Source: Turritopsis dohrnii | Lineage: Eukaryota; Cnidaria; Hydrozoa; Anthoathecata; Oceaniidae | Reading direction: 5' to 3' | DNA: 64,000 nucleotides | NCBI GenBank assembly: GCA_027922465.2 | Contig: BQMF02000068.1 | Location: forward strand, 1,054,001-1,118,000 | Part shown: positions 31,633 through 42,923 of the stretch, piece by piece | How positions within the stretch are numbered: the first letter of the stretch is position 1 | Layout of the letters: each line of letters opens with the position of its first letter | The notes under the pieces: model-generated | Database searches by the model: none | Told to the model about the DNA's origin: nothing | The model's input: the letters and a program-made list of their open reading frames with translations, nothing else | Program-made: the position numbers and the translations under genes

Positions 31633-32086
31633 GGGGGTGTTTATATGAGAAAAATCAGCCCGGTTAAACGGTGGCCTGGGTTTGTCGAGACATCTTTTTT
31701 TTTCTGTTTATATGAGGAAAATTGATGTAACCACGTGGTTTCGTTTTGATTGTCTTAGCGGGTAGAAATTCAAAATGGCACACATAGAAACATCTCTTAT
31801 GTAATTGCCATTAAACTTTGTTTCCCTTTCTTCTATAAGCCTATAAGAAAACTAAAAAGTGTAAAATGCGCATGCGCATATTATGTAAAATTCAGCCCGT
31901 TTTGCCGGGCGGAACAATAAAATGTGTTTGCATGGGAAATTTCAGCCCGGTAAACCGAGATCTCGGCTGATATAAACGCACTTTTATTTCTAAGTGAAAG
32001 TCACGAGTCAGCCGAGATCTCAGTAAACCGAGGCCCTCGGTTAAGCGGGCTGAAACCGGGCTGATATTTCCCATATAAACACTCCC
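31633..32086. mobile_element. Harbinger-type MITE
   Basis: Terminal repeats GGGGGTGTTTATATGAGAAA and, reverse complemented, GGGAGTGTTTATATGGGAAA are flanked by TAA on both sides (31630-31632, 32087-32089). TAA/TTA duplications are typical of PIF/Harbinger. It is rich in AGCCCG and CCGAGATCTCGG motifs. 454 bp, non-coding. Confidence 0.8.
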
Positions 32087-33159
32087 TAACAGTCATGTCC
32101 CCTAGGAAAGAATAGTTTTTTACGATCTATACTGTCAAAGGCCTTACTCATGTTAAGTAAGCTCCCACTCATAAGCTACAAACTTTTTTATGATTTTATG
32201 TCAAAAAATGCAATAATGCTTTTTTTATGCCGAAGGACAAGATTTAATGCCCTTTTTATGCCACTTTTGGAGGCCAGAGAAGAAGTTATGTTTTCTTTAT
32301 TGAGGCATTTTAGTGTTTATAGCAAATATAGAGGTCAGGAAATAAGCTATTATGAAAAGCAACTTTTGTTCACTGTCAAAACAATGGAAATATGTAGTAT
32401 ATGTGTACTATACTACACTGCCTTTTTTTATTGATTGGGCAATCACTTTAAAGCGGCCTATCATTTTATCAGCTTAGTACTCTATACTTGCATTGCTTGA
32501 ATGATGGACAAAAGTTACACTATGTCACACTCCAATTTAGTGATAAGATAGTGATAAAGGTGACATATATAAGACTATTGCACTACATTCGTATATAAAA
32601 TGAATAAAAGGGGCAGGTTTTCAGAAGAAACTCCTTCATTTAAAATAAGCCACAAAACTAAAATAAGGCAATTTGTGAAAACATTGCTTTGCTTCCTCCA
32701 GTAAAAATAACTGGTTATGAACTATAAGTATATACAGCTAACACTATACGTTTCAACATTGCAAACTTTATATGTGGCTCGCTCGGTAATATGGTCAACT
32801 AGACATTAAACTGAAGGACCAAAAACCATTTCAAAGGTTTTGCGAGCTTTGCCAAGAAAAAAATAGAACAAACAATGAAGCAATCACTCGACATCTATGA
32901 GGCAACTTTTTATGTCAATGTGTTGATTGAGGTAATGCGTCCTCTTATCATAGTTAAATAGAAACAACAAATTGGATAAGAACAAAAATTGCAGCAAGCA
33001 CAAATTGTGTTCCGATGTCAATAGAATTACAGCTAAAACTAAACAACATAAAAATTAAAAACAGAGGACGCAGAAGATATAAATAATCAATCTAGTAAGT
33101 CTACAATTAACTCTTGTTCTTTTTCAACATAACAAGAGTCTCATAATTTCATAGATTAA
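32087..33159. other. Spacer between two related MITEs
   Basis: AT-rich. An open frame at 32150-32434 has no recognised motif. No gene is seen. Confidence 0.45.
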
Positions 33160-33514
33160 GGTGGTGTTTACATGGAGGTGAGCTGGCCTAGTTAAACGGG
33201 CTGGCTTGCTTAGCCGAGATCTCACTTATATTAAGAAATGTATGTTTTTATTCGAATGTGTTACATGAAAAGCAAGCTAGTCCGCCTAACTGAGATCTCG
33301 GTTCAATTTGCCGAGATCTCGCTTCAGGGGGATGAAAATTTTCCATATAAACATCCACAAACAGGCTAGCCCGGCTGAGCGGGCTAATTTCATAGCATGC
33401 GCATACTATTTGATAAGCAAAAAAATAAAAAGGTGAGCCAGCCCGCTTCCATATAAAAGAGAGATGAAACTGTCTCGGCTTGACAAGTCAGCCTGCCTCC
33501 ACATAAACATCCCC
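33160..33514. mobile_element. Harbinger-type MITE, same family
   Basis: The left end GGTGGTGTTTACATGGAGG and the right end, reverse complemented, GGGGATGTTTATGTGGAGG are flanked by TAA (33157-33159, 33515-33517). It shares GGGCTGGCT and CGAGATCTCG text with the 31633 element. 355 bp. Confidence 0.75.
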
Positions 33515-33834
33515 TAACAGAAGCCCAGAACACTACATTACCTTAGGACGACTTTTTTGTGTCAGTAAGATTTTGCGAAAATGGATGGACACGGATTTAA
33601 CGCAATCTAATTTTAATGAATGACCGTTTAATTAATGAATGGGAAATTACGGAGAATTGCCAGAAGGTAAAAAAACAGCAACAAAAAACAACAACAAACA
33701 AACATGATTTTCTAAAATACTTCCGAGTTATATTCTTATATAACTTGTGTACACAAATGGACCTTTTTCAATTTTGTCTACGGATGCTCTCACAGTTTTG
33801 TTTAGTACTCCCATTATTCTCGATTTCGATATAA

Positions 33835-34003
33835 AGGCCGGTTTTCAGTTCATTCGCTGCGGTCGCGCGACTGAGCGAACAGCTTTTTCATTCGCTCAGT
33901 AGTTAAAATGATTTGAACTACCAGGCGAATGAGAATGCGTCAGCCAATCAAAAGTCAGATCGCTCATTCGTGCGACCACAGCGAATGAACTGAAAACCGG
34001 CCT
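33835..34003. mobile_element. Short MITE with 35-bp inverted repeats
   Basis: AGGCCGGTTTTCAGTTCATT at the left and its reverse complement at the right are flanked by TAA (33832-33834, 34004-34006). The arms continue to TCGCTG(C/T)GGTCGC. 169 bp. A different family from the two preceding elements but with the same target duplication. Confidence 0.85.
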
Positions 34004-34155
34004 TAAGACATTGAAAATGAGGAGCTAGAAGTCGACCATTATTAAAATTTTTTTTCTATTCTTATACCCTGTAAGAATCATCCGCTCTGTCAAGTTGCTC
34101 TCGTGGATAAAACAATAAAGCGATGAATTCGGTCTGGAAAATTTGTTTGCGAATA

Positions 34156-34782
34156 CAGTGGAACCTCTATTAACGGTCACCTCCATACATCGGTCACCTC
34201 CTGATAAGCGGCCAGAAAAGAAAGTCCCTGCCGAATTTATTGTCAAACTCTTATAAAAAAACCTCCATACATCGGTCACCTCCAATCAACGGCCAAACGG
34301 CCACTTTCTATTGTCCCAATGTCTAATTTTACCTCTATTAACGGTCAAAAAAAATCTTTATGCAAGCAAATGAAAGGAAAAATATTTTATTTATAATAAT
34401 TATTTACAAAAATAAAGTCAAGTCAAGCAGCTTCATCTATTGTAGATGATTTGAACAACTTCAAAACATTAGGTGATGCTGACTTAGTAAGTGCTTTGAA
34501 TCTTGTCACACAAGCACTTAGGCTGAACATTGTTTCATAAAAAAAGTAACAGTTTATTTCAGTAAAAAGTTGTAACATGATTGTAGATTGTACTGATAAG
34601 ATACATGTATTTACTTGTGTTTATTTTGATCATGAATCATTCTTTATGTCCCTCCTATCTCTCCCGACCAGCCTTTTGGATAAAAAGGTACATTCATATA
34701 AAACCTCCATACATCGGTCACCTCTAATGCAACGGCCACTAAGCTGGGTCCCCCAAAGTGGCCGCTATTAGAGGTTCTACTG
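34156..34782. mobile_element. Pogo-like non-autonomous element
   Basis: The left end CAGTGGAACCTCTATTAACG and the right end, reverse complemented, CAGTAGAACCTCTAATAGCG are flanked by TA. Internal CCTCCATACATCGGTCACCT units repeat. 627 bp without a transposase. Confidence 0.85.
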
Positions 34783-34869
34783 TATGCTCATTCGCTAAAA
34801 CAAGGCGACACAAAAAAAAGTCGGCCTAAGGTATACTATACTAAATCAACTAAATCAACAATATACTAT

Positions 34870-35235
34870 GTCAACTTAAAATCCTTAAAACTACCATATT
34901 TCTCATTTTACATAGTTACCTAACCTATTGCAACATAGTATGGGCAAATACTAACCAAACAAAGCTTAAGAAACTTTATTGCAAACAAAAACACGCTTGC
35001 AGGATTATTTTCGGTGTAGATCGATTTACACACTCCGAACCTTTATTTATTAAACTTGGGATTCTACCCCAATAGCTTTCCGTAACCAATTTTCCAGAAT
35101 CCAAAATAAATATAATACTAGATATTCAAGGAATAACTACAAAACTCCTCAAAAACGTCTTAAAGTAACAACCTTTTCCATCGCCCATCGTGGCCCAGAG
35201 CCCTATGGAACGACATAGAAATACGAAAAGAGATA
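34870..35235 (+). pseudogene. LINE reverse transcriptase C-terminal remnant
   Basis: With stops ignored, the reading contains TYCNIVWANTNQTKLKKLY, KQKHACRIIFGVDRFTHSEP and LFIKLGILP, typical of the C terminus of CR1/Jockey-like RTs. A stop follows ILPQ. It is very decayed. Confidence 0.75.
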
Positions 35236-35463
35236 GAATAACATCAAACTTTAGCTCACCTTAGCTTTATTCAAATTTCTATTCAATTTTCAAACAATGA
35301 GAATCCATGCGTGTTGCCTCGCCTCATTCTCTTTTATGCAATGTTTATTATTTTTTAACTACTCGGTAAAATTTGATGTTATTCTATCTCTTTTCGTATT
35401 TCTATGTTAAAAGTAAGCTCGAGCTTACCCCAATAACTTTTCGTAACCAATTTTCCAGAATGT
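35214..35463. repeat. Rearranged LINE end: inverted and direct duplications
   Basis: CATAGAAATACGAAAAGAGA at 35214 continues for 38 bp and recurs in inverted orientation at 35369-35406 with one difference. A direct copy of CGTAACCAATTTTCCAGAAT occurs at about 35081 and 35443. This looks like template switching or a broken twin insertion. Confidence 0.75.
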
Positions 35464-35628
35464 TTTCTTCTTCGATCGATAGTCTTTTTTGTTTGTCTGC
35501 CATTTTTATTGTTACTCTCCACACGTCTTTCCTTTCATATGAAAAATTCTTACATCTTCAATTATCAAAATTTTACTCTCATTGAGGACATTTTGTCGGT
35601 TTCCTTTGAAGATTAGAGAAATCATTCT

Positions 35629-35697
35629 TATCTCATCGTTAGCCGAAAAAAAAATCAAAAAATTTTTGATTTCAAAAAATCGGCTAACGATGAGATA
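35629..35697. repeat. 18-bp hairpin
   Basis: TATCTCATCGTTAGCCGA (35629-35646) and its exact reverse complement (35680-35697) are separated by a 33-nt A/T loop. No gene is adjacent. Confidence 0.8.
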
Positions 35698-35821
35698 ACG
35701 ATGAGCTAAGGAAAAAGTTAAGCAGGTATTTCCACGTTCACACTATAGCCGGTCATACACGAGTCAATTAATTGCTTTCGACTTTTGTCGAACTCGTAGT
35801 GCGTATATTAAAAAGTTGCTA

Positions 35822-35955
35822 CCTTATCGGACAAAACTTAGTCGGACAAAAGTGACTAAATTTTTTGGAAGTGACTAAAATTTTGTCCGACTAATAATTT
35901 TGTCCGACTAAAATTTTGTCCGACTAATTATTATGTCCGACTAAATATTTGGTCC
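35822..35955. mobile_element. Single arm of a CCTTATCGG element
   Basis: It starts TA|CCTTATCGGACAAAACTT and continues with five TTTTGTCCGACTAA-type units. The layout equals the arms of the 46204-47175 element, but with GGAC in place of GGCC. I do not find the opposite end. Confidence 0.55.
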
Positions 35956-36230
35956 AAATCACTTTTTTCAGAATTCTTCTTCTTATCAGTTTTAATTACA
36001 AAATTTTAGATATTCATAATTTCTTTTTGACTTTTCTTTTTGCTCACCAACGAATACAATATTTTTACATAACTTAGTCATAATTAAACAACTTCTAAAG
36101 TGGTAAAGTTTTTTGATAAATAATATTAACGCTCGGTTTCATGATGTTTATTGTTTATTCTTTACGCTCTAAAGGGATTCTCGACGCTTTCGTAAACAGA
36201 TTGGATGTTTTTAATAGCGTCACTTATTCC

Positions 36231-36472
36231 AGGAAAGAATCCACAGGAAAAGAGAAAAGCACCGGTAATAACAGAAACTTCCGATGAAAGTGATAGCGAG
36301 GTAGTTCAAAACAAAATGAAGAAGACAGTCATAATAGAAGAAACGCGTGAAGCCAATGCAGTAACCAAAACAGATTTATTTTTATTATTTTATTATTTTT
36401 TTATTAATTGTCTTTCAGGCACTTCCATATTTCACAATGGCTATTCGTCCTATTAAAATAAGCATATTTAAA
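36231..36472 (+). other. Candidate terminal exons of an unknown gene
   Basis: After a TTCCAG acceptor (36230) an open segment reads KNPQEKRKAPVITETSDESD and continues acidic then KMKKTVIIEETREANA to GCA|GTAACC (about 36361). A 57-nt T-rich intron ends TTTCAG (36418). The next segment reads ALPYFTMAIRPIKISIFK then TAA, followed by AATAAAG. Spliceable and poly(A)-like, but with no family I recognise. It may be the C terminus of a transposon protein, given the arm at 35822. Confidence 0.3.
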
Positions 36473-37457
36473 TAAAGAAATAATTTATTATGAAAAAATA
36501 TACCGTATAAAATATAATTTTCAAAAGATACTGGCAAAAGACTGCGAACGGAATTGGAATCTTGTACTTGGTTGGAACTTGGAGAAATTGAAAATTTGAA
36601 ACTGACTAAAGTAAAAGTTGATTGGAACTAAATGATCATGGAACTAGCAGTATTGGTATTGATAAGACTTTAAAATTTTCAAATATTTTAAGTATAAATA
36701 TACTAAATAAATTAACGATGGCTACCCTGAAAAGATAATGTACTAGAAGCTTGGAGACTGGCAATATAGAAATTGAATTGGATGTGGTAATCTGGAGTGA
36801 TCTCAAAAATCAAATGACTGGAATGTCACTGGTTTTAGGATGTAGTAACGAACCGCACAAAGCGCTGAAAATATTGGAGAAGCTGATATGGATGTGAAAA
36901 GTTAGAAATAAAATAAATAAGATTAAGGTGGTCCATAGGTTACTGAACGACTTTTTTATAGCGGACGTTAAGAACTGTTTTAATTATTTCAAAATGGTCC
37001 TATATATATACAAAGTCCAAAAAAAATATTTTTTTCAAAAAACACCCTAAATTTCATGCTGAGTCAGCAAAACTCAGCAAAAACTTTAAAAATTTCAAAC
37101 AACCATATCTCAATGTGTTTTAGTTTGTTTTACTGCAAACTTTGGGAAAGGATAGTCACTCAGGAGTTCTTTCCATTGAACCAAAACTAGATTTCCAAAA
37201 TTTTGCAATCCATAATGGCAGCGGTTAATCCAATTTCATGATTTTTTTGCCCAATTACAATTATTTGAAGATGGGTAAAACTTGAACAAAAATTGGTACA
37301 TGCTTGAAAGTGGTTCAATGGACACAGAAGGGTCTTATTAACTCACTGTCAAAATTTCAGGGCAATAGCGTTTGTAGAACCTGAGTTATTAGCATTCAAA
37401 ATCTGCAAAATATCAAAAATAACTGTTTTGCGTAAAACAACTTTAAAGATTATATAT
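36473..37457. other. No gene recognised
   Basis: AT-rich. AAGGTGGTCCATAGGTTACT (about 36925) looks like a transposon end, perhaps of the Mutator-like element that follows, but I cannot match it to an opposite end. Confidence 0.35.
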
Positions 37458-38565
37458 TCAAAAATTTCCAGAAACATGTGAGTCTCCACCTTCCTTCTCT
37501 CTAGATTTGTCAATATATCCTTTTCTAACTGCTCTGTTTCTCTTCCTTGATGTCTTTCCATCATCACTTGTTTTCAATTCAGCCTTTTTGATACGCGTAC
37601 CATCAATCTCTACCACTAATTTACTTGCGTAATACCCAAAAGGTATCTGCAAAATGTCAAATATGTTTTTCATACCAACAAATCCTTCATTAAAAGTCAA
37701 TATTGAGGATGAAACTGCCACTTCTAACACACTTCTATTAACAAAAATGTTTTTAGGGCATTTTTTCCATATTATTTGGTTAAAACTTTCGTTTGGATTC
37801 TGTGTCATTCCATCAAGACACCGAGATAGTAGTTCATCTGATCGTAAATCAACGAATCTCTGCTCTCATTGTGTCTTTAATTTCATCAACAGCAGATAAC
37901 ATAGATTTCTTGGCTGAAGAATCAAAAACAGGATGCAAGTTCAAAACTGTTGAACGATACGCATTATAAGACAGTGGCAGTGGCATGTTCATAAGTGCGT
38001 TGAATCTCATCATTGGTAGTTGGCCTTGACCAATTTCGCGAAAAGCTATAACAGCTCTAGCATTCACTTCAAATGGCTTTTTCCCTCCTTTTGAGTAGTC
38101 AACTTGTGGGTAGATTCAAATTTAGGTGAAGAGTTAAGTTCTTGATCAAAATTGCAATCTTTTCTCGGACAATAAATTTTCATGCCAATTGCAAAGCCCT
38201 GACGAGAATCCGGAAGATCACAAAATTTTAATAGTGATTGCTTACAGTCCGGGCATGGAAGAGCTTCCAAGAGGTCTTGTAATATCTTAAAGTTCATTAG
38301 GAAAAAGAAATTATTGGTGTCATATTCAAACCCCTCCTCTTGTGTCATTGACAAATTGATTTTGGAAGAGCTAGTACTCAATTGTTGTGGGGTGTTGCAT
38401 ATTTCATCAACGTTCATTTTGTCAACATCCATCATCGTCAGCCTCTGTCGGTTCAGCAGGAAGAGCACTTGGTTCTTCTTCTACAACAGGAGTGAGAGGG
38501 ACAGTGTACTGATTGTTGCTAAACTTTCTTCTCTTATTTCTCTTTTTATTATCTTTATTTCCCAT
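37458..38565 (-). pseudogene. Mutator-like transposase with its catalytic core deleted
   Basis: The start at 38565 reads MGNKDNKKRNKRRKF, a basic N terminus typical of this family. After a frameshift near 38440 a zinc-binding segment follows (CPDCKQSLLKFCDLPDSRQG and CPRKDCNF). A second shift near 38066 leads to NARAVIAFREIGQGQLPMMRF and then a bridge to CLDGMTQNPNESFNQIIW, the conserved C-terminal region. The DDE core that should lie between MRAEI and DLRSDELLSRC is absent, with the breakpoint near 37850. It is therefore an internal-deletion derivative. The family name is from memory of Mutator-like animal transposases. Confidence 0.75.
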
Positions 38566-39347
38566 CTTAAAAAAATATCAGTCAAATTTTGCAAACAAAT
38601 GTATAACCACCACTTCCAAACGCCAAGCCATGTGTGTTCTTACAGTGTATAGCTTATATCTGAAGACAGTAAAAACCGGAATTTAAGCTAGGAAAGTAGA
38701 TATTTCACTTAGAATTGAATGAAAATTAGTCCAGATATGAGCCCAAAACCGAATTTTTTGAAAAAAATATTTCTACTAGTGACACTAAAATTAAAAAAAT
38801 TACCCATTTTTGATAAAAAAAAGTGCCACATATCATATATTTTTGAAAACTAGAATAAATTTGCCCTCTAGGAGGCCGTTCATGTATCATTTTGAGACAT
38901 GTAGTTATAATTCTAAAAATAGTAACATTTACCGTATATGGTAAAGTAATGATGTATCCCTTCCGATGTAAATGGCGTTGCAGCTGCCGTAAGAAGAAGA
39001 AAAACGTGAATGCTGAATACGTTGTTATCTTTTGCATGAATTAGCATCAGTGACTATCCACTATAATATTATTCTAATAATTCAAAGCTTCAGGAATCTG
39101 ATGGCTTCCTGCCTGAGTTTTTGATGTTGATATGTATATACTTGCCATCAATAAATACTTTACTTCGATTATTGATCGTTTATCATCAGCGACAAGAATC
39201 ATAGTCCCCAATGTCTTATTTTTAACCTGACACAGTCATTGCTATGCCCCCACAGGAGGATGAGTGTACTTTTCCTGCTTGTCGATGTGATTTTCTTCCA
39301 TGAAGTCATCAAAAAGTGTGATGATTTTATGGTACTACATCCAAAAT
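38566..39347. other. No gene recognised
   Basis: AT-rich spacer between two minus-strand pseudogenes. The right end of the Mutator-like element should lie here (perhaps near 38880, GGAGGCCGTTCATG) but I cannot confirm it. Confidence 0.35.
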
Positions 39348-40134
39348 TTATCCAAAAGAGAAGTCTGGAAAATCGGTTATCAGGTCATTTAAGTGGTGGA
39401 CTTTGATCCCAGGGCTATCTTCTGCCATAGCATAATGAACTTTCCCGTTTAAAGTCCAAAATCTGTTAATAACTTTATGTCTGTATAGGTTTCTTACCTG
39501 TCCCCCCCATAAAAAACGATAGTAGGGACACAGATTGTTATTGATGTAAAGATTACAATCGCCGATGCCCAATTTCTCACGATCAAGGTCCTTGATACTT
39601 CTGTGTTTAGCAAAAAACAGCTCTGCATGTTTGCGATTTGTAAATCTCACGATAACATTTCTGGGTTGGCTTGCTTTGGCGTTTTTGCTTTTTTTCAGGC
39701 GATGACAAGCCTGTATATCTTTATGCTCTAATGAGACATCAATTTCATTAGCTAGTTCTATATATAACTTTCGACTCTAGCCTGGCGTGGCCTATATCTT
39801 CAGGAATACCCGCTATCTCGATATTATTTCTCCGTTCGTATTGCTGTAAATCAGCAAGGTCCTTTTCTACTTGTATTAGGTCGTTTTCCCTATTTTCTAA
39901 TCGACTTTTTAGAGAGTCAACTTCGATCTTAAGATTTTGGTTTTCTTCTGATAATTTTGAGATGATGTCATCTTTTGCAAAATTTATTTCCTTTCTTAAA
40001 AGCTCAATTTGCTCTTTAAAGAAGTCAAGTGTGATTAACTCACTATCCGCGATTTCCAAAGAAGTATCTGAAATGACATTCCTGCTTGACGTGGATGAAT
40101 TTCCTCTTCTATGCTGTCGATTTCTTCTAGTCAT
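39348..40134 (-). pseudogene. Orphan LINE ORF1 (coiled coil and RRM-like)
   Basis: The N-terminal part (40134 to about 39770) is a coiled coil with heptads (LKIEVDSLKSRLENRENDL), then LQQYERRNNIEIAGIPEDI, the classic entry to the L1 ORF1 RRM. A 1-nt shift near 39760 moves to YIELANEIDV...DIQACHRLKKSKNAK and then RNVIVRFTNRKHAELFF to the stop at 39348. ORF1 proteins bind retrotransposon RNA. No endonuclease or RT follows on the minus strand, so it is a fragment. Confidence 0.8.
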
Positions 40135-40670
40135 ATATACTGTACAAACAAGTATTAGTTACTTAAGGTAAGTAGGAAGAGTAAACAATGCCACACCTAC
40201 ATAAGTTTTGGCGTGTTAATCTTAATACGTCCAATCTCCACGAACGCGAACGATGCACCATAATTATTAGTGTATAAGATAACAGACATGGATTACTGGG
40301 TTCCAAATTGAGAGTACAAATAGGTTTAGTGTGAAAAGTACAGTATGGGCATTTATATGGGGGCATTTACGGCGGTGTACCGTGAGTTGGGGCGAGATTC
40401 AACAGCACCATTATCTAGACCACAACATTCAACAAAATAATTTGAAATTTCAAAACAACAACATCGCATATATATCTGAACCAAGATGTAATCTATACTA
40501 CACTCTACAATAAATTTTTTTGAGATGTAAAGAACGCAATCAATGATGGAGAGAATTGATGACTGTGCAATTACTGTGTAAAGGGTTTTGTGCAAAGATT
40601 TAAAGTGCACATCATATACACTCTATCAATTCCCATTGCTACTCAGTTGAAAAGATTCACCACTGGACAA
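40135..40670. other. No gene recognised
   Basis: The possible 5' UTR of the LINE ORF1 lies near 40135-40400. Nothing else is recognised. Confidence 0.35.
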
Positions 40671-41243
40671 TGAATTCGAAAGATGGAAAATCTTCTTCAG
40701 TGGCCCCTGTTAATGAAACAAAAATAACTTCTTTTGGAGTATTTTTCATGTTTTCTACAGGGGGTAAAATACGGCGAAGGAGATATAGCACAAAAATTTG
40801 AAAATCTAAATGCAATCTACAACATTTTTCGCAATGACTATGCCTATGACTAGGCTATCTCATCCTAATAGGTTCAACTTAACCAATTTGCAATGTAAAA
40901 ACCAGGCATTCACTTTCGTTTTCAAGCAGCCGCGTTGTTGTTGTGATTCACACAAAAAAAACCGCTGACCATTTATGAACTACTATACTAACCTGATGTC
41001 AAAACCTAAGATTTTAAGCTATTTCTTATAGCAACTGTTACCTTAAATTGTATATCAAAATCTAACAAACCGACATGAAATTTATGAGAACATTTTTCTA
41101 ACAGAGAAACTAAAACAACATTTCCATTGCAAAACAGGTTTTATTACGCGGTTATTTTGACGACAAAGCATTTCAAGCCCGTTACAAAATGAGATTAGCT
41201 GAAATGGATTGTGACATTTTAATAGCCAGAGTCTCTCTAAATG
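40671..41243 (+). other. Candidate exons of an unknown gene
   Basis: ATG 40671 opens a frame MNSKDGKSSSVAPVNETKIT. Separately, 41138-41243 is bounded by AACAG and G|GTAATC and reads VLLRGYFDDKAFQARYKMRL followed by AEMDCDILIARVSLN. The second segment has balanced amino-acid composition unlike its AT-rich surroundings. I see no convincing joining exon and recognise no family. Confidence 0.3.
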
Positions 41244-42122
41244 GTAATCATTCCTGAATGTTTTGATTGCTTTAAATCTTTTTTGTGTTGTATAACTGGT
41301 TTAGTTTTAAAAATGTAATGTATTTAAATTATTGACTAGATGCAGCTTGATTTTGGCATGTTGAATCTCTCCCCACAGAGTTGAATCCTCGCCCCAACTC
41401 ACGGTACAGCCACAATTGCAGTATCCATTTCAACCTCATGAAGTTGGCAAACCTGGTTAATATGATATCCCTGATTGAAATGCTAATCAAATCACTTTTA
41501 TTTTCATTTTTCAGCAGCGAAGTACAAAAACAAGAAATATAATAACAAACATTGTGCTGAAAGCAGCCAGCGTTCAAATCGAATCGGCTAATCTGACATG
41601 TGGGCCAGATAAATAGTTTCTGAATATGCCTTGCTAATCGTTTAAGACAGAAAATCGGGTCGAAAACGGTTTACGCGAATCTAAGAAACAATAGACCACA
41701 AATTAATGGGATCCAGCGTTTAGCTGTTTTCCCTGACTGAATGTCGAGTGTTGGAGAGCGTACATGCAGTGGTCTAAAAACAAAAGTTTTGTGTATTTCT
41801 GTTTATATTCTGTGTATAAAAGTATATAATGTACAAGTAATATAAGTAATATAAATAATATACATGGTTTGTAAGTCGGAAGTCCAAATGTATGTTACTG
41901 TCAAATGTATGTATTATGTTCTCTTCAAGGACTTTTGTCAGGCAATGTTCTATAGTTGATTCCTGTGTTAATGTTGAAAAACATCCTTAACAGTATGCAG
42001 AGTTCATAGCTCACTGTACTATTTAAACAATTCTGATAGACTGTGGAGTGTCTGGTGCAGTGTAGATACATAAGCAGCTAATGTAACAGATTGTCAAATT
42101 GCACTTTTCTATAAAAACTCAA
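41244..42122. other. No gene recognised
   Basis: AT-rich sequence with short TATAA-type runs near 41820-41860. No supported exon was found. Confidence 0.4.
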
Positions 42123-42923
42123 CAGGGTTCACAGTGTCTGGAAAATCAGGGAAATAACTATGTTTTACAAGAAGTTTCTGGAAAGTGAGGGTAAGTCAGG
42201 GAAAAAAATTTTTTTTTGCCCTTTAGGTCAGGGAAAGTCAGGGAAAAATCTATTACTGACTTTGTTTCAATGAAATTTGTTTACCCAATCATCTATTAAT
42301 ATTCTTTTTTTTGTTTTAGAACATAGTATGGTAGTATAGCAGTATAATATAGTGGTATGCCTAAAGTCAAGCAAACCTTTTTTTCTGATGCAGGTTAAGT
42401 GACTCGCAGTTTTCTCTTTGGCTAACCAAGTCCAGTGATTCCACAAAAGGGTCATGTAAGCTATGCAAAAAGAGTTTCTCTTTATCAAATATGGGGATAA
42501 AGGCTTTCAAATCACATGCCCAAAGCGAGAATCATAAGAGAAAGGTCACATTGAAGGAAGAAATCAGGAATTTCTTTGGCAAATCAATTCTTGTTCTTGT
42601 TATATTTTACTGTTTGAAAGTTGTTCTTATGATCATTTTACAATTAGCTTTATTTAGCTCTGTTCACTGTTTGTTTGATATAGTTGTTTCACTGACATTT
42701 GACAATATCTTCAATGGTAATTTAAAATGTTTTATCACTTCTCTAGCCTGTAAATTGATACTTCTGAATGTGTAATCTTGACTCTGTGGCAGTTAAAGTA
42801 GCCAATAAAGTCAGGGATAATTAGGTGTTTTTAGAGAAAAGTCAGGGAAAATGATACCTTTTTTACTCCTTAAAGTCAGGGAAAGTCAGGGAAAATATTT
42901 TAGGAAAAGTGCTATGAACCCTG
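42123..42923 (+). mobile_element. hAT-like element with a zinc-finger remnant
   Basis: The ends CAGGGTTCACAG and, reverse complemented, CAGGGTTCATAG match hAT-type termini. TCAGGGAAAGTCAGGGAAAA units repeat near both ends. Inside, 42395-42580 reads QFSLWLTKSSDSTKGSCKLC, KKSFSLSNMGIKAF and KSHAQSENHKRKV, a C2H2/BED-like finger (C-x2-C...H-x5-H). The transposase body is missing. A clean 8-bp duplication is not evident. Confidence 0.6.

Noticed and set aside
36925..38895. A terminal inverted repeat pair for the Mutator-like element
   Set aside because: GGTCCATAGGTTACTGAACG at the left and GGCCGTTCATGTATCA at the right share only a short GTTCA-type core, too little to call ends.
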